Assembly: GCA_001914785.1 (NCBI GenBank)
Contig: MNDE01000146.1
Span: 1 to 45,571 of the forward strand
Direction of reading: 5' to 3'
DNA from: Acidobacteria bacterium 13_2_20CM_57_17
GTDB taxonomy: Bacteria; Acidobacteriota; Terriglobia; Acidiferrales; UBA7541
Length of the DNA stretch: 45,571 bases
The translations under genes were made by a program, and so were the position numbers. Of the stretch, positions 1-7,928 are shown one piece after another (within the stretch, counting starts at the first letter, position 1; the number at the start of each line of letters is the position of its first letter). The notes under the pieces are model-generated. The model ran no database searches. It was not told the DNA's origin and worked only from the letters and a program-made list of their open reading frames with translations.

Positions 1-48
1 CAGAAACCAATAAACCACAAAGAATGCAATCCTCGGGCTCTAGCCGCA

Positions 49-510
49 GTGTTGATGCGATCCCACAGCACAGGTCATTTAAACTGGGGGATGGCAAGCC
101 TGCAAACATCCGCGATTGCGGCACGAAGAGCGCAGATTCTCATCTACCGGTTACACGTACAAGAAACGGCCGTTGCCCATCCTTCGCAACGGCTGGATGA
201 AGCGAGATCATCAATCGAGCAGTTGCGAACTACAAGGAAATATCAAGAAGTTCAGATCAAACAGTATGAAAGCATGAAGGATCGCGCCGAGAATGCCACC
301 CAACGGAAGCAATTCGAGGACGCGATCAACGAGCTCAAGACACAGATGGAAGCGTCAGTGCCCGAGGAACAAGAGGCGCATATGAGAGAAACGGAGCTCG
401 AACACCAGTCAAGAATCGAACAGGCAAAACTGGAGCAGCTACAGGATGACCTGGATCGACTCGACCGGGCAGTCATGAACGCAGCTATAACCAGCAGCGC
501 TCGTCAATAG
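49..510 (+). CDS. Small coiled-coil protein, function unknown
   Basis: I do not recognise this gene. The 153-residue product is rich in Glu, Gln, Arg and Leu from about residue 48 onward, with long stretches free of Pro and Gly, which is typical of an extended coiled coil (roughly residues 48-145). No signal peptide or membrane segment is visible. The first 45 residues are less regular, and the true start may be the ATG at 91 or lie elsewhere; neither start has a clear ribosome binding site. It stands alone, 34 bases from the convergent gene at 544. That it is a gene at all is inferred from the coherent helical composition. The opposite-strand ORF here is Ser/Cys-rich and looks like a shadow. 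Confidence 0.5.
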   Translation: MLMRSHSTGHLNWGMASLQTSAIAARRAQILIYRLHVQETAVAHPSQRLDEARSSIEQLRTTRKYQEVQIKQYESMKDRAENATQRKQFEDAINELKTQMEASVPEEQEAHMRETELEHQSRIEQAKLEQLQDDLDRLDRAVMNAAITSSARQ

Positions 511-543
511 GTTTACCCTACTGGCCTACGGAAGCAAACTCCA

Positions 544-819
544 TCAGAGCGGTTGCCGTGAGGAGCGGATGAAATCGCGCAGAACAGTAACGTTGGGGCC
601 GTAAGCACCGATGCGTCCGGCATCCACAGGCAGGCCGAGACTCTCGGCAAGGTCGAGATCCACGCCTGCGTCGTCCAGCTCAGACAGGCTGAAACCTTGC
701 GCTGGCAGGACGCGATTTATCCCTGTCGGATAGACCGGCCGAGGCGGGCGGTGACGTCGCCAGGGGCGCCGCGCCAGCTCGTAAAACTGCTTCCAATCGC
801 GTTTGTGCCAAGTCGTCAT
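544..819 (-). CDS. Ribosomal protein eL13-like domain protein
   Basis: The 91-residue product is basic and Trp/Pro-rich at the N-terminus (KRDW, RRPWRRHRPPRP). Its C-terminal half reads GFSLSELDDAGVDLDLAESL, then LPVDAGRIGAYGPNVTVLRDF. This follows the order of the C-terminal part of the eukaryotic/archaeal ribosomal protein L13e family: GFTLEELKAAG, then an 'IGIxVDxRR' segment, then 'NVxxLK'. The family is normally absent from bacterial ribosomes, although scattered bacterial proteins carry an L13e-like domain. The role is unknown; RNA binding or a ribosome-associated role is only an inference. The start is the ATG at 819, with no strong Shine-Dalgarno. It lies alone, downstream of the RRM gene on the same strand. 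Family assignment is likely but was made by eye. Confidence 0.65.
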   Translation of the reverse strand: MTTWHKRDWKQFYELARRPWRRHRPPRPVYPTGINRVLPAQGFSLSELDDAGVDLDLAESLGLPVDAGRIGAYGPNVTVLRDFIRSSRQPL

Positions 820-1295
820 TTCAATCTTAACTGCGGTCCCGTTCGAATCACTTTATCCCGTAGTACGTTTGCTTCAATCCTTTGATGCGCCTTCGTCCGA
901 TAAGGTTCACCAGATTCCTGCCGCGCACCCATCCTCCACGGAACCGCTCCCCGGACTATTCATATACTTCATAAACCTGTCCGCAACCAATTTTCCTTGC
1001 CTGTTGTTTCAAACACGTTACGGGACGAATTGTTTCGCGAAACAGGACAGGCATGCCGCGGGATACTACACACATTCGCGCAAAACTAATCAGCGTGATG
1101 ATTCGCTCGCGCAGTCTCCTCGTGCAACAATTTTCTTGCCGACTTCTCTTCCATGAAATTGGACGAGCTGTATTAGCGAAGGTGAGGTCTGTTAGGGCAA
1201 CTGATTGACACAAAGGTACCACGCAGGATTTCCACAGCGGGCCGAAGCGCCCAATGGAAACCAGGGCGCCGCGTTCCTAGTTTCGAAACGCTTTC
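820..1295. other. Intergenic region with two related palindromes
   Basis: No convincing gene lies in these 476 bases. The open frames on both strands have irregular composition and no family resemblance. The stretch holds a perfect 14-bp palindrome (TGTTTCGCGAAACA, 1031-1044) and a related TGTTTCAAACA at 1005-1015. It would also contain the 3' end signals of the RRM gene and the promoter of the eL13-like gene, neither of which I can place with confidence. Confidence 0.6.
1005..1044. promoter_or_regulatory. Pair of TGTTT...AAACA palindromes
   Basis: TGTTTCAAACA (1005-1015) and TGTTTCGCGAAACA (1031-1044) are both inverted repeats with the same outer arms. They lie about 185-225 bases upstream of the eL13-like gene on the minus strand. 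Such paired dyads often bind a dimeric regulator. The outer arms equal those of the ParB site parS, but the core is two bases shorter, so I do not call it parS. Confidence 0.3.
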
Positions 1296-1685
1296 TTACC
1301 AACGATTACCACGGTCGCCGCGATCTCCGCCGCGCCCGCCACCTCCGCCATGGCCGCCACGCCCACCACCGCCTCCGCCATGGCCACCGCGTCCGCCGCC
1401 GTACCCGCCGCGCCCTCCGCCACCCCCACTGCGCTCCGCCTGGGGACGTGCTTCGTTTACTACGAGGTTTCTTCCCCCGAAATTCTGACCGTTTAAGGAA
1501 TTCACAGCGCGGTCCGCGTCTTCGTCATTGGTCACTTCAACGAAGGCGAAACCGCGCGATTGTCCAGTAAAGCGGTCGCGAATCAGATTGACGCCCGAGG
1601 GAGTTACACCGACTTGAGAGAACCACTCATTGAGCTGGTCTTCCGTCGCGGAAAACGGAAGATTACCGATATAGAGCTTCTTCAC
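1296..1685 (-). CDS. Glycine-rich RRM RNA-binding protein
   Basis: This is a single RNA-recognition-motif protein of 129 residues. RNP2 (LYIGNL, residues 4-9) and RNP1 (RGFAFVEV, about residues 44-51) are both intact with their aromatic RNA-contacting residues. From about residue 86 the chain becomes an Arg/Gly-rich tail of GGRGG/GGHGG units. This is the architecture of bacterial cold-inducible Rbp proteins and plant glycine-rich RNA-binding proteins, which act as RNA chaperones in the cytoplasm. The start is GTG at 1685, supported by AAGGAG six bases upstream. The gene is monocistronic, and its upstream region contains a possible 8-bp stem (1815-1853). Family assignment is firm; cold induction is inferred. 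Confidence 0.93.
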   Translation of the reverse strand: MKKLYIGNLPFSATEDQLNEWFSQVGVTPSGVNLIRDRFTGQSRGFAFVEVTNDEDADRAVNSLNGQNFGGRNLVVNEARPQAERSGGGGGRGGYGGGRGGHGGGGGGRGGHGGGGGRGGDRGDRGNRW

Positions 1686-1814
1686 CTCTTACTCCTTCTG
1701 TCCGGAACCTAAAATGCGAGTCGCGGAGCGCGCTGAAGAGACAGCTTTCCTTTACCAGTACCGGCAGTCCGGTTGGCCGGGCCACCCCAGGCACGGGACC
1801 GTTGCTTCAGCGGT

Positions 1815-1853
1815 CTGTTGCATCGTCTCGGAAATTAACCCACTTTGCAACAG
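1815..1853. promoter_or_regulatory. Inverted repeat upstream of the RRM gene
   Basis: CTGTTGCA (1815-1822) is complementary to TGCAACAG (1846-1853) across a 23-base loop. It lies 130-168 bases upstream of the RRM start, so it could sit in a long 5' leader of that gene, as is common for cold-inducible messages. It could equally belong to the region upstream of the acyl-CoA synthetase on the other strand. Function is unproven. Confidence 0.3.
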
Positions 1854-1965
1854 AAATTGTCCCAAATCGGGAAGCCCCATCCTCACGCTCATTCCTTAGC
1901 CCTTTCCTCTTCGCCGCAGTTTAGTGGTAGCATGCGGCCAATTTGCCTTGCCCGGGAGAGCCCTT

Positions 1966-3600
1966 ATGCGCGGCACGATGATGGATTTCCCGTTGACGCT
2001 GCCCACCATCCTGGAGCGCTCCGGCAAGATTTTCCCGCGGGTGGAGATCGTTTCCCGCAGGCCAGACAAGTCCATCAATCGCACGTGCTATGGTGAATTC
2101 CACGGTCGCGCGCGCCGGTTCGCCGCTGCATTGACCAAACTCGGTTTGCGACCGGGTGACCGTGTCGCCTCCATGATGTGGAATCATGCCGGCCACCTGG
2201 AGGCCTTCTTCGGCGTTCCGTGTGCCGGCGGCATCCTGCACACTCTGAATCTTCGTCTCCATCCTCATGAAATTGCAGGCATCGCCAAGCAGGCCGGCGA
2301 CCGGTTCCTTTTGATCGACGATGTCCTCCTGCCGCTTTACGAAAAATTCCGCGAGGATGTTTCCTTCGAACGAGTGATCGTCGTCCCCTATGGGTGCAAC
2401 ACCATGCCCGAAGGTTTCCTGAATTACGAAGATCTGCTCGCGCAAGCTGGCGATGATTTTCGATATCCGCCTATTGACGAAAACGATGGCGCCGCCATGT
2501 GCTTCACCTCCGGCACAACCGGACATTCCAAGGGCGTTATCTATTCCCACCGCGCCTTGGTGTTGCATTCTTTTTGTTGCGGCCTCAACGAAGTTTTTGG
2601 GTTGAGCCATATGGATACCGTGCTGCCGGTCGCTCCGATGTTCCATGCCAACGCCTGGGGCCTGCCGTTCGCTTGCACCATGCTAGGCGCGCGCTTGGTT
2701 CTCCCCGGTCCGAATGTCGATCCGGAAAGCGTTCTTGGCTTGATGGTCGGTGAGCACGTCACCGTTGCTTGCGGCGTCCCCACCGTCTGGATCGCTGTGC
2801 TCGATGCGCTCGAGAAAAATCCCGCCCGGTGGAAATTCGACAATTCCATTCGCGTCGTCTGCGGAGGCACGGCGCCGCCTCTCGAACTGATTCGCCGGCT
2901 CGATCGCTTCAACTTGCACATCAAGCATCTGTGGGGCATGACCGAGACGACTCCCGTCGGCACTTCCGGCGGACTCCGGCCTCATATGCGCGACTTGCCC
3001 GAAGAAAAGAAATATGAAATTCGAGCCAAACAGGGTTGGCCGGCGCCCTTCGTCGAGATTCGCTTGACGCGCCCAGAGGGCCCCGAAGGCAAATCGACAG
3101 AGGTTCCATGTGATGGCATTTCTTCTGGAGAGATTGAGATTCGGGGTCCGTGGGTCGCCGCCAGTTATCACGAATCGCCCGACCAAGCCCATCGCTGGAC
3201 GGAAGACGGCTGGTTCCGCACCGGCGATGTCGCCACCATGGACGACGAAGGCTACGTCAAGATCGTTGACCGCGCGAAAGATTTGGTGAAATCCGGCGGC
3301 GAGTGGATCAGCTCTGTCGATCTCGAAAATACATTAATGGGTCATCCCGCCGTCAAGGAAGCTTGCGTCGTTGGCATTCCGCATCCCAAGTGGCAGGAGC
3401 GTCCGCTTGCCGCCGTCGTCTTGAAAGATGGCGCGAGCGCGACGCCGCAAGAGTTACGCTGTTTCCTCGCCGAAACTTTCGCTAAGTGGCAGCTCCCCGA
3501 CGCCTTCGTCTTTCTTGACGCCATTCCCCGTACGTCCGTCGGCAAATTCAAAAAAATCGCCCTCCGCGAACAATTCGCCAATTGGAAATGGGATTCATAG
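1966..3600 (+). CDS. Acyl-CoA synthetase (AMP-forming), AlkK/FadD type
   Basis: The product activates a fatty or other carboxylic acid to its CoA thioester through an acyl-adenylate. All adenylate-forming signatures are present: TSGTTGHSKGVIYSHRA (P-loop), GMTETTP, the GWFRTGDVATMDDEG aspartate motif, DRAKDLVKSGGEW, and the catalytic C-terminal lysine in PRTSVGKFKK. The N-terminus (MMDFPLTLPTILERS) matches the medium-chain AlkK-like branch. The length, 544 residues, is normal. I chose the ATG at 1966 because GGGAG lies about eight bases upstream and family members begin here; the frame stays open back to 1924. It stands alone, so the substrate cannot be inferred from neighbours. Medium- or long-chain fatty acids are most likely. 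Confidence 0.93.
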   Translation: MRGTMMDFPLTLPTILERSGKIFPRVEIVSRRPDKSINRTCYGEFHGRARRFAAALTKLGLRPGDRVASMMWNHAGHLEAFFGVPCAGGILHTLNLRLHPHEIAGIAKQAGDRFLLIDDVLLPLYEKFREDVSFERVIVVPYGCNTMPEGFLNYEDLLAQAGDDFRYPPIDENDGAAMCFTSGTTGHSKGVIYSHRALVLHSFCCGLNEVFGLSHMDTVLPVAPMFHANAWGLPFACTMLGARLVLPGPNVDPESVLGLMVGEHVTVACGVPTVWIAVLDALEKNPARWKFDNSIRVVCGGTAPPLELIRRLDRFNLHIKHLWGMTETTPVGTSGGLRPHMRDLPEEKKYEIRAKQGWPAPFVEIRLTRPEGPEGKSTEVPCDGISSGEIEIRGPWVAASYHESPDQAHRWTEDGWFRTGDVATMDDEGYVKIVDRAKDLVKSGGEWISSVDLENTLMGHPAVKEACVVGIPHPKWQERPLAAVVLKDGASATPQELRCFLAETFAKWQLPDAFVFLDAIPRTSVGKFKKIALREQFANWKWDS

Positions 3601-3898
3601 AGGCTGGGCTTACCCGCCCGCATCTTTTCGATTTCATTCATGAACAACATTCCTTTTTCAAACTACACACTTTCCCTGAATGGCTCTCAGCAATTCTCCC
3701 CACTCTGATTCCCACGTTCAACCGATTGCAAGAGCCTCTCGCGCTTGCTAAAAGCTAACCTGCAAATTCAACGTCTACGGACGTTAGCAGCGGGACCCAG
3801 CAGGAAATCCCTGGCTTTAACGCCTGAGTTGTCCACCCGCATACCCGGAAAAAGTTTTCAACTGTTCAGCACTGGAGAGACCCTCAAGATCCATCGGA
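3601..3898. other. Intergenic region, nothing recognised
   Basis: There are about 300 bases between the acyl-CoA synthetase and the first propeller gene. I see no RNA gene, repeat or terminator with a clear stem and T-run. The promoter of the propeller gene should be here, but no convincing -35/-10 pair was found. Confidence 0.6.
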
Positions 3899-5209
3899 AT
3901 GCCGCTCTCCACGGATTCAGATTTGACGGGACTCGGAAGGGGGTTGTTCTTGTTCACATTCGGAAAAGTATTGTCTCCATTCTGTGTTCTGTGTCTGCTG
4001 TGTGCTTTTGCTGTTAGTACTCTGCGCGCCCAGAGCGTCGGCTTCGTCTACGTCACAAATGCCGGCGGTAACTCCGGCGCGGCCGCTGGCAGCATTTCCG
4101 CTTACTCCATCGATAGGCAGACGGGCGGCCTGCTCCCCGTGCCAGGCTCGCCGTTCGCGGACCCGGGAGGCCCATGGTCCATTGCAGTGGACCCTAAAAA
4201 CCGGTTCGCATACATCGCCAATCGCGGCGACAACACCATCAGCGCGTACGCCATTGGCGGCACCGGGGCTCTCACTCCTGTTCCCGGTTCGCCTTTCCCG
4301 CAAGATCCTACGGCGAGTGGGGAGCTCCCCGTTTCTGTTGCCGTCGATCCCGCGGGAAAGTTTGTCTTCGTCGCGAACTATAACTATCGAACCGTCCGTG
4401 CTTATCAGATTGACCAGAATACCGGCGCACTAACCCAGGCCCCCGGCTCGCCTTTTCCGGCGGGAACAAATCCTCAGTCTGTAACCGTGGATCTTTCTGG
4501 CAAGTTTGTGTACGTCGCGAGCGGCTATCACAATGCAAACGGAACCGTTTCGGCCTATACCATTGAGCAAAGCAACGGATCGCTGACGCCGATTCCCGGC
4601 TCGCCGTTCACAGTTCCCACAGATCGCTCCAAGACCGGCTTTCCGGCCCCCGGAACGATGCCTTGCTCCGTAACCGTGCATGCCACAGCCGCGGGACAGG
4701 CGCTCTATGTGGCGGATTCTTTTCAAAACGGCATTTGGCTGTACGTCATTGATGGCGCCACAGGAGTACTCGCGCTTTCTCCCGCCTCTCCGTTCTCCGT
4801 GCCGGGCGGCCCATACTCCGTGAAGGCGAACTCCAGCGGTCCGTTCCTCTATGCATCGAATTCATACCCAAGCTATCCAACCGGCAGCGTGGCCGGCTAC
4901 ACCATTGACACAGTCACTGGCTCGCTGACTGCGGTTCCAGGCTCTCCCTTTCTCGCGGGAGCGGTTCCCGTCGGAACGGCGGTCGATCCTGCGGGCCGGT
5001 TCGTCTTCACAGCAAATCAAGGCTCTTCGATGAACAACTTTACGGGCACTGTGTCTGCTTACGCGGTCGACGCGAATACCGGCGCCCTCGCTCCTGTGCC
5101 GGGCTCGCCCTTTGCAGCAGGACTGGAGCCCACCTCCATCGCAACTGCTCATGACCCAGGTGCTGGCGCTGGGGCGCGGCAGAGACGGAAGGCCCTAATG
5201 CTCCCGTGA
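3899..5209 (+). CDS. Secreted seven-bladed lactonase-like beta-propeller
   Basis: The protein has seven repeats of about 50 residues. Each ends in a version of 'G-x-L-x-P-x-PGSPF' and also carries a 'VDPxGKFVYVAN' strand, so it should fold as a seven-bladed propeller of the lactonase/YncE type. Repeat ends include GGLLPVPGSPF, GALTPVPGSPF and GSLTAVPGSPF. An export signal with a Cys/Leu-rich core ends near TLRAQS. The ATG at 3899 has no good ribosome site. The TTG at 3950 lies six bases after GGAAGGGGG and would give a more normal signal peptide, so it may be the real start. Paralogue of the next gene. Enzyme activity is not established; many such acidobacterial propellers are probably non-catalytic cell-surface proteins. 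Confidence 0.88.
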   Translation: MPLSTDSDLTGLGRGLFLFTFGKVLSPFCVLCLLCAFAVSTLRAQSVGFVYVTNAGGNSGAAAGSISAYSIDRQTGGLLPVPGSPFADPGGPWSIAVDPKNRFAYIANRGDNTISAYAIGGTGALTPVPGSPFPQDPTASGELPVSVAVDPAGKFVFVANYNYRTVRAYQIDQNTGALTQAPGSPFPAGTNPQSVTVDLSGKFVYVASGYHNANGTVSAYTIEQSNGSLTPIPGSPFTVPTDRSKTGFPAPGTMPCSVTVHATAAGQALYVADSFQNGIWLYVIDGATGVLALSPASPFSVPGGPYSVKANSSGPFLYASNSYPSYPTGSVAGYTIDTVTGSLTAVPGSPFLAGAVPVGTAVDPAGRFVFTANQGSSMNNFTGTVSAYAVDANTGALAPVPGSPFAAGLEPTSIATAHDPGAGAGARQRRKALMLP

Positions 5210-5378
5210 AAGGAAGGAGAAATGCCGATGCCGCAAGCCCATTTATTAACGCGGATCCGGACACAAAGACTGTGCTCGCCATTCTTCCCTCTCTTCTCAG
5301 TCTATAGGGGGAAAGAAACTTTGGAAAAGCGTTCGTGTCCGGCCCGAACCAGAAAATGAAATTTAGGAGGAACTGTTC

Positions 5379-6645
5379 ATGATCATTATCAAGTGGAGTA
5401 AAGCCTTATTCTTAAGTGCAGTCGTGGTGATGTTGAGCGCAGGTGCAACCAGCCTGTCGGCCCAGTCCGGCGAGTATGCCTACGTTGCGACCACGGCTGG
5501 CGGTGTATCCGCATTTACCATCGACCAGGCTACCGGGGCGCTGACACAACTTCCCGGCTCGCCGATACAAGGCGGTGGTACGCCGAGGTCGTTCAGGTTG
5601 GATCCCAAAGGCCGCTTCGCCTTCTCACTTATTTCACACTTCTATACGTGCGCCGAATTCTTTGTTCCGCAACGTTGCGGCGTATCCCTCAATCAAGGCA
5701 TTTCGTCCTACTCCATTGATGCCTCCACGGGATCTCTGTCTCTGATTCCTGGCGCGCCCTTTGCCGCTACCTGGCTCCCCATCTACCTCGCCATTAGTCC
5801 CGACGGCAAGTCTGTCTATGCTGTGGATTACGGCGGGGACTACAGCGGCAATTCTCCAAGCCTTTTAACCTATTCCGTCGATCGCGAGAGCGGAGTGCTG
5901 ACGCAGCTTGCCGGGCGGGCTCTCGTGCAATTGCCGGCGAACAATTCTTCCGGGTCAGTAGCGATAGATTCTACAGCCCGATTTCTGTTCGTGACCAGTT
6001 GCCCGCCACGCGGCCGTGGAGACCTGACGTGCGACACCGCTCCGGTGACTCTCCTTGCGTTCGCCATCGGACATAAGGGAGACTTGACGCTGGCTCCTGA
6101 CTCGCCCTTTTCCATTGGAGTTGATCCCACCTGGATCGCTACGGACCCCGCAGGCAAGTTTCTCTATGTGCAGTCCGGAGGCAGTATATACGCTTTCGCG
6201 ATTGACCAAGCATCCGGTGGACTTACGGCCGTTCCTGGCTCACCATTTGGCTTCAACGCGGTAGGGGGGCGGTATTGGAGCGGCCATGGATCCCCTTGGT
6301 CAGTTCCTATTTATTGCGAACGCCCGGGGCAACACCTATGTAAATCGGATTGATCCATCCACCGGTGCGCTTGCACCCGTTCCTGGTTCGCCCTTCGCTG
6401 TGGGAGGGGACAATTCAATCACGGCGGATCCGACGGGCCGGTTCGTTTATATGCCTCGAGGCCGTTCCTGCCCCACGGGCCAATCCAGCCTTTGCATTGA
6501 CGCGGCTGCCCTCGATCGAACCACTGGCATGCTTACGCCGATTCCCGGCTCACCCTTCAATGTTCAGGTGTCAAACGTCTTTGACCTGCAAGGCGTGGCT
6601 CTGAGTCCGGTATCAATCGTCGACACGTCGAATCAATCCCAATGA
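5379..6645 (+). pseudogene. Secreted beta-propeller, frameshifted at a G6 run
   Basis: This is a paralogue of the preceding propeller. The first frame (5379-6353) has a signal peptide ending LSAQS and five of the seven 'PGSPF'-type blade ends. The remaining two blades are read in another frame up to 6645. The switch falls at six consecutive Gs (6264-6269). Removing one G joins the frames as NAVGGGIGAAMDPLGQFLF, restoring the usual blade sequence and a 421-residue protein close to its neighbour's length. The start at 5379 has a strong AGGAGG eight bases upstream. The shift may be a sequencing or assembly error, a recent inactivation or a slippery tract; the sequence alone cannot decide. Apart from this the coding sequence is undamaged. 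Confidence 0.85.
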
Positions 6646-6705
6646 TGAACGGCGTGGATGGACAGTTAGGGACTGCACTCGCGACATCAAATGCCAGAGG
6701 GAATC

Positions 6706-7737
6706 CTAGCGTGTCGCTCCGGCCAAACTTGCGCGGCGCTGCTCGATAAGCTGCAAAAATTTTGACTTTTCCTTCAACCAGAGCGCTTCCAGCTCTTTGC
6801 TAAAACCAACGAGCACCCAGGGCATCCGCCGTTGCAGGGACTCCAATAGTTTCGGAACTGAATCTTTCTTCCCGCTGATTTCCAGGGACTGCCCCTTGGA
6901 GTCGCGGATGATCGCCGAGTAGCTTTTCCCCGTGGGAATCCCATTGTGATAGTGCTTGGTCACTTTTGGATACGCCCACACGACGTCTCGAGTCGCCATC
7001 ACGTTCGTCTTGTACGCCGCCGCGTTGATCAGCCAGTTCGTGGTGATTTGCATCGTGCCGAACTTTTCGCCTCCGCCCTCGCTGCGCATTTCCGAATCAA
7101 TGCGCATCCGCACGTCCTGCAACCCGCCATATTTCACAAGCTGCGTGAGCAGAGGGTGAATTTCAGGCCGCATCTTCCTCCGCACAGGAATGCCGACCAG
7201 CACAAGTCCGAGGACGCCGAAGCCCGCGCCGAAAGCCGCCACGAAGAGGTTGCCTCCCTTTCGGAAGCCCGTGGCATCCAGCATGAACGGAAGAAAAGCG
7301 TCCTTTTGCTCAGGATATTTCTGCTGGAACGGACGAACCACGCCGTTGGAGATTTCCATCGGAACTGCCGCCAAAGTCCCCGTGAATTGCAGTTGATGAT
7401 TGTCCGCCGGAGTCTTCACCAGCAGCAGCCGCTTGTTCACCACCAGCGCTACGATCTCCGCGCGAATTTTGTTGTGGTTGCCGGCATCCACCTCTTGCAT
7501 TCCGGTGGCGAACGATTTCTCTCCCTGCACCTTCAGGAAATACCGTTTGGGAACCGCGGGATTCCAGATCGAGACCAGCTCGGAACCTTGCACCGGGAAC
7601 GGTCCGAACACAAAGTTGTAAGTGTCCCGCCAGCCCGCTGCAAGAAGCAGTCCCAGAATAGTCAGGACGGCGGTGCCCAAAAGGAAGAGGTTGCGGCTGG
7701 TGCGCCGGATCTGGCCGCTGATGAAGTCATCCCACAT
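6706..7737 (-). CDS. Two-TM membrane protein of unknown function
   Basis: I do not recognise this 343-residue protein. A membrane helix spans about residues 18-36 and a second about 167-183 (AAFGAGFGVLGLVLVGIPV). Between them lies a region of about 130 residues that is probably outside the cytoplasm. The C-terminal half (about 190-343) is soluble and basic, with a beta-rich stretch and an amphipathic helix near the end. The ATG at 7737 is preceded by GAGG at a spacing of seven. That ribosome site sits in a small inverted repeat, GAGGTGACCTC, which could weaken translation. The gene lies downstream of argJ on the same strand but about 190 bases away, so it is probably a separate unit. Confidence 0.75.
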   Translation of the reverse strand: MWDDFISGQIRRTSRNLFLLGTAVLTILGLLLAAGWRDTYNFVFGPFPVQGSELVSIWNPAVPKRYFLKVQGEKSFATGMQEVDAGNHNKIRAEIVALVVNKRLLLVKTPADNHQLQFTGTLAAVPMEISNGVVRPFQQKYPEQKDAFLPFMLDATGFRKGGNLFVAAFGAGFGVLGLVLVGIPVRRKMRPEIHPLLTQLVKYGGLQDVRMRIDSEMRSEGGGEKFGTMQITTNWLINAAAYKTNVMATRDVVWAYPKVTKHYHNGIPTGKSYSAIIRDSKGQSLEISGKKDSVPKLLESLQRRMPWVLVGFSKELEALWLKEKSKFLQLIEQRRASLAGATR

Positions 7738-7928
7738 GAGGTCACCTCGTATTCGCCCGCGCGGCGGGATTTGGAGCCAATGCCATCCAACTTACTGGCC
7801 CATTCCGAGGTGCCGCAATAGAACCACCGCTGCTCGTTAGCCTGCGCGTTACTGTCCCGAAGTACGGGCACCCTCCTCCCCTTCGTTTAGCAAAGTTCCG
7901 ACTGTGAGCCTCTTTTGTTTTTAGGTTC

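Noticed and set aside
1031..1044. Possible parS site for ParB
   Set aside because: The arms match parS but the core is two bases shorter, which changes half-site phasing, and no parA/parB is present.
956..1222. 88-codon minus-strand ORF between eL13-like and RRM genes
   Set aside because: Composition is irregular, there is no ribosome site and no recognisable motif; treated as non-coding.
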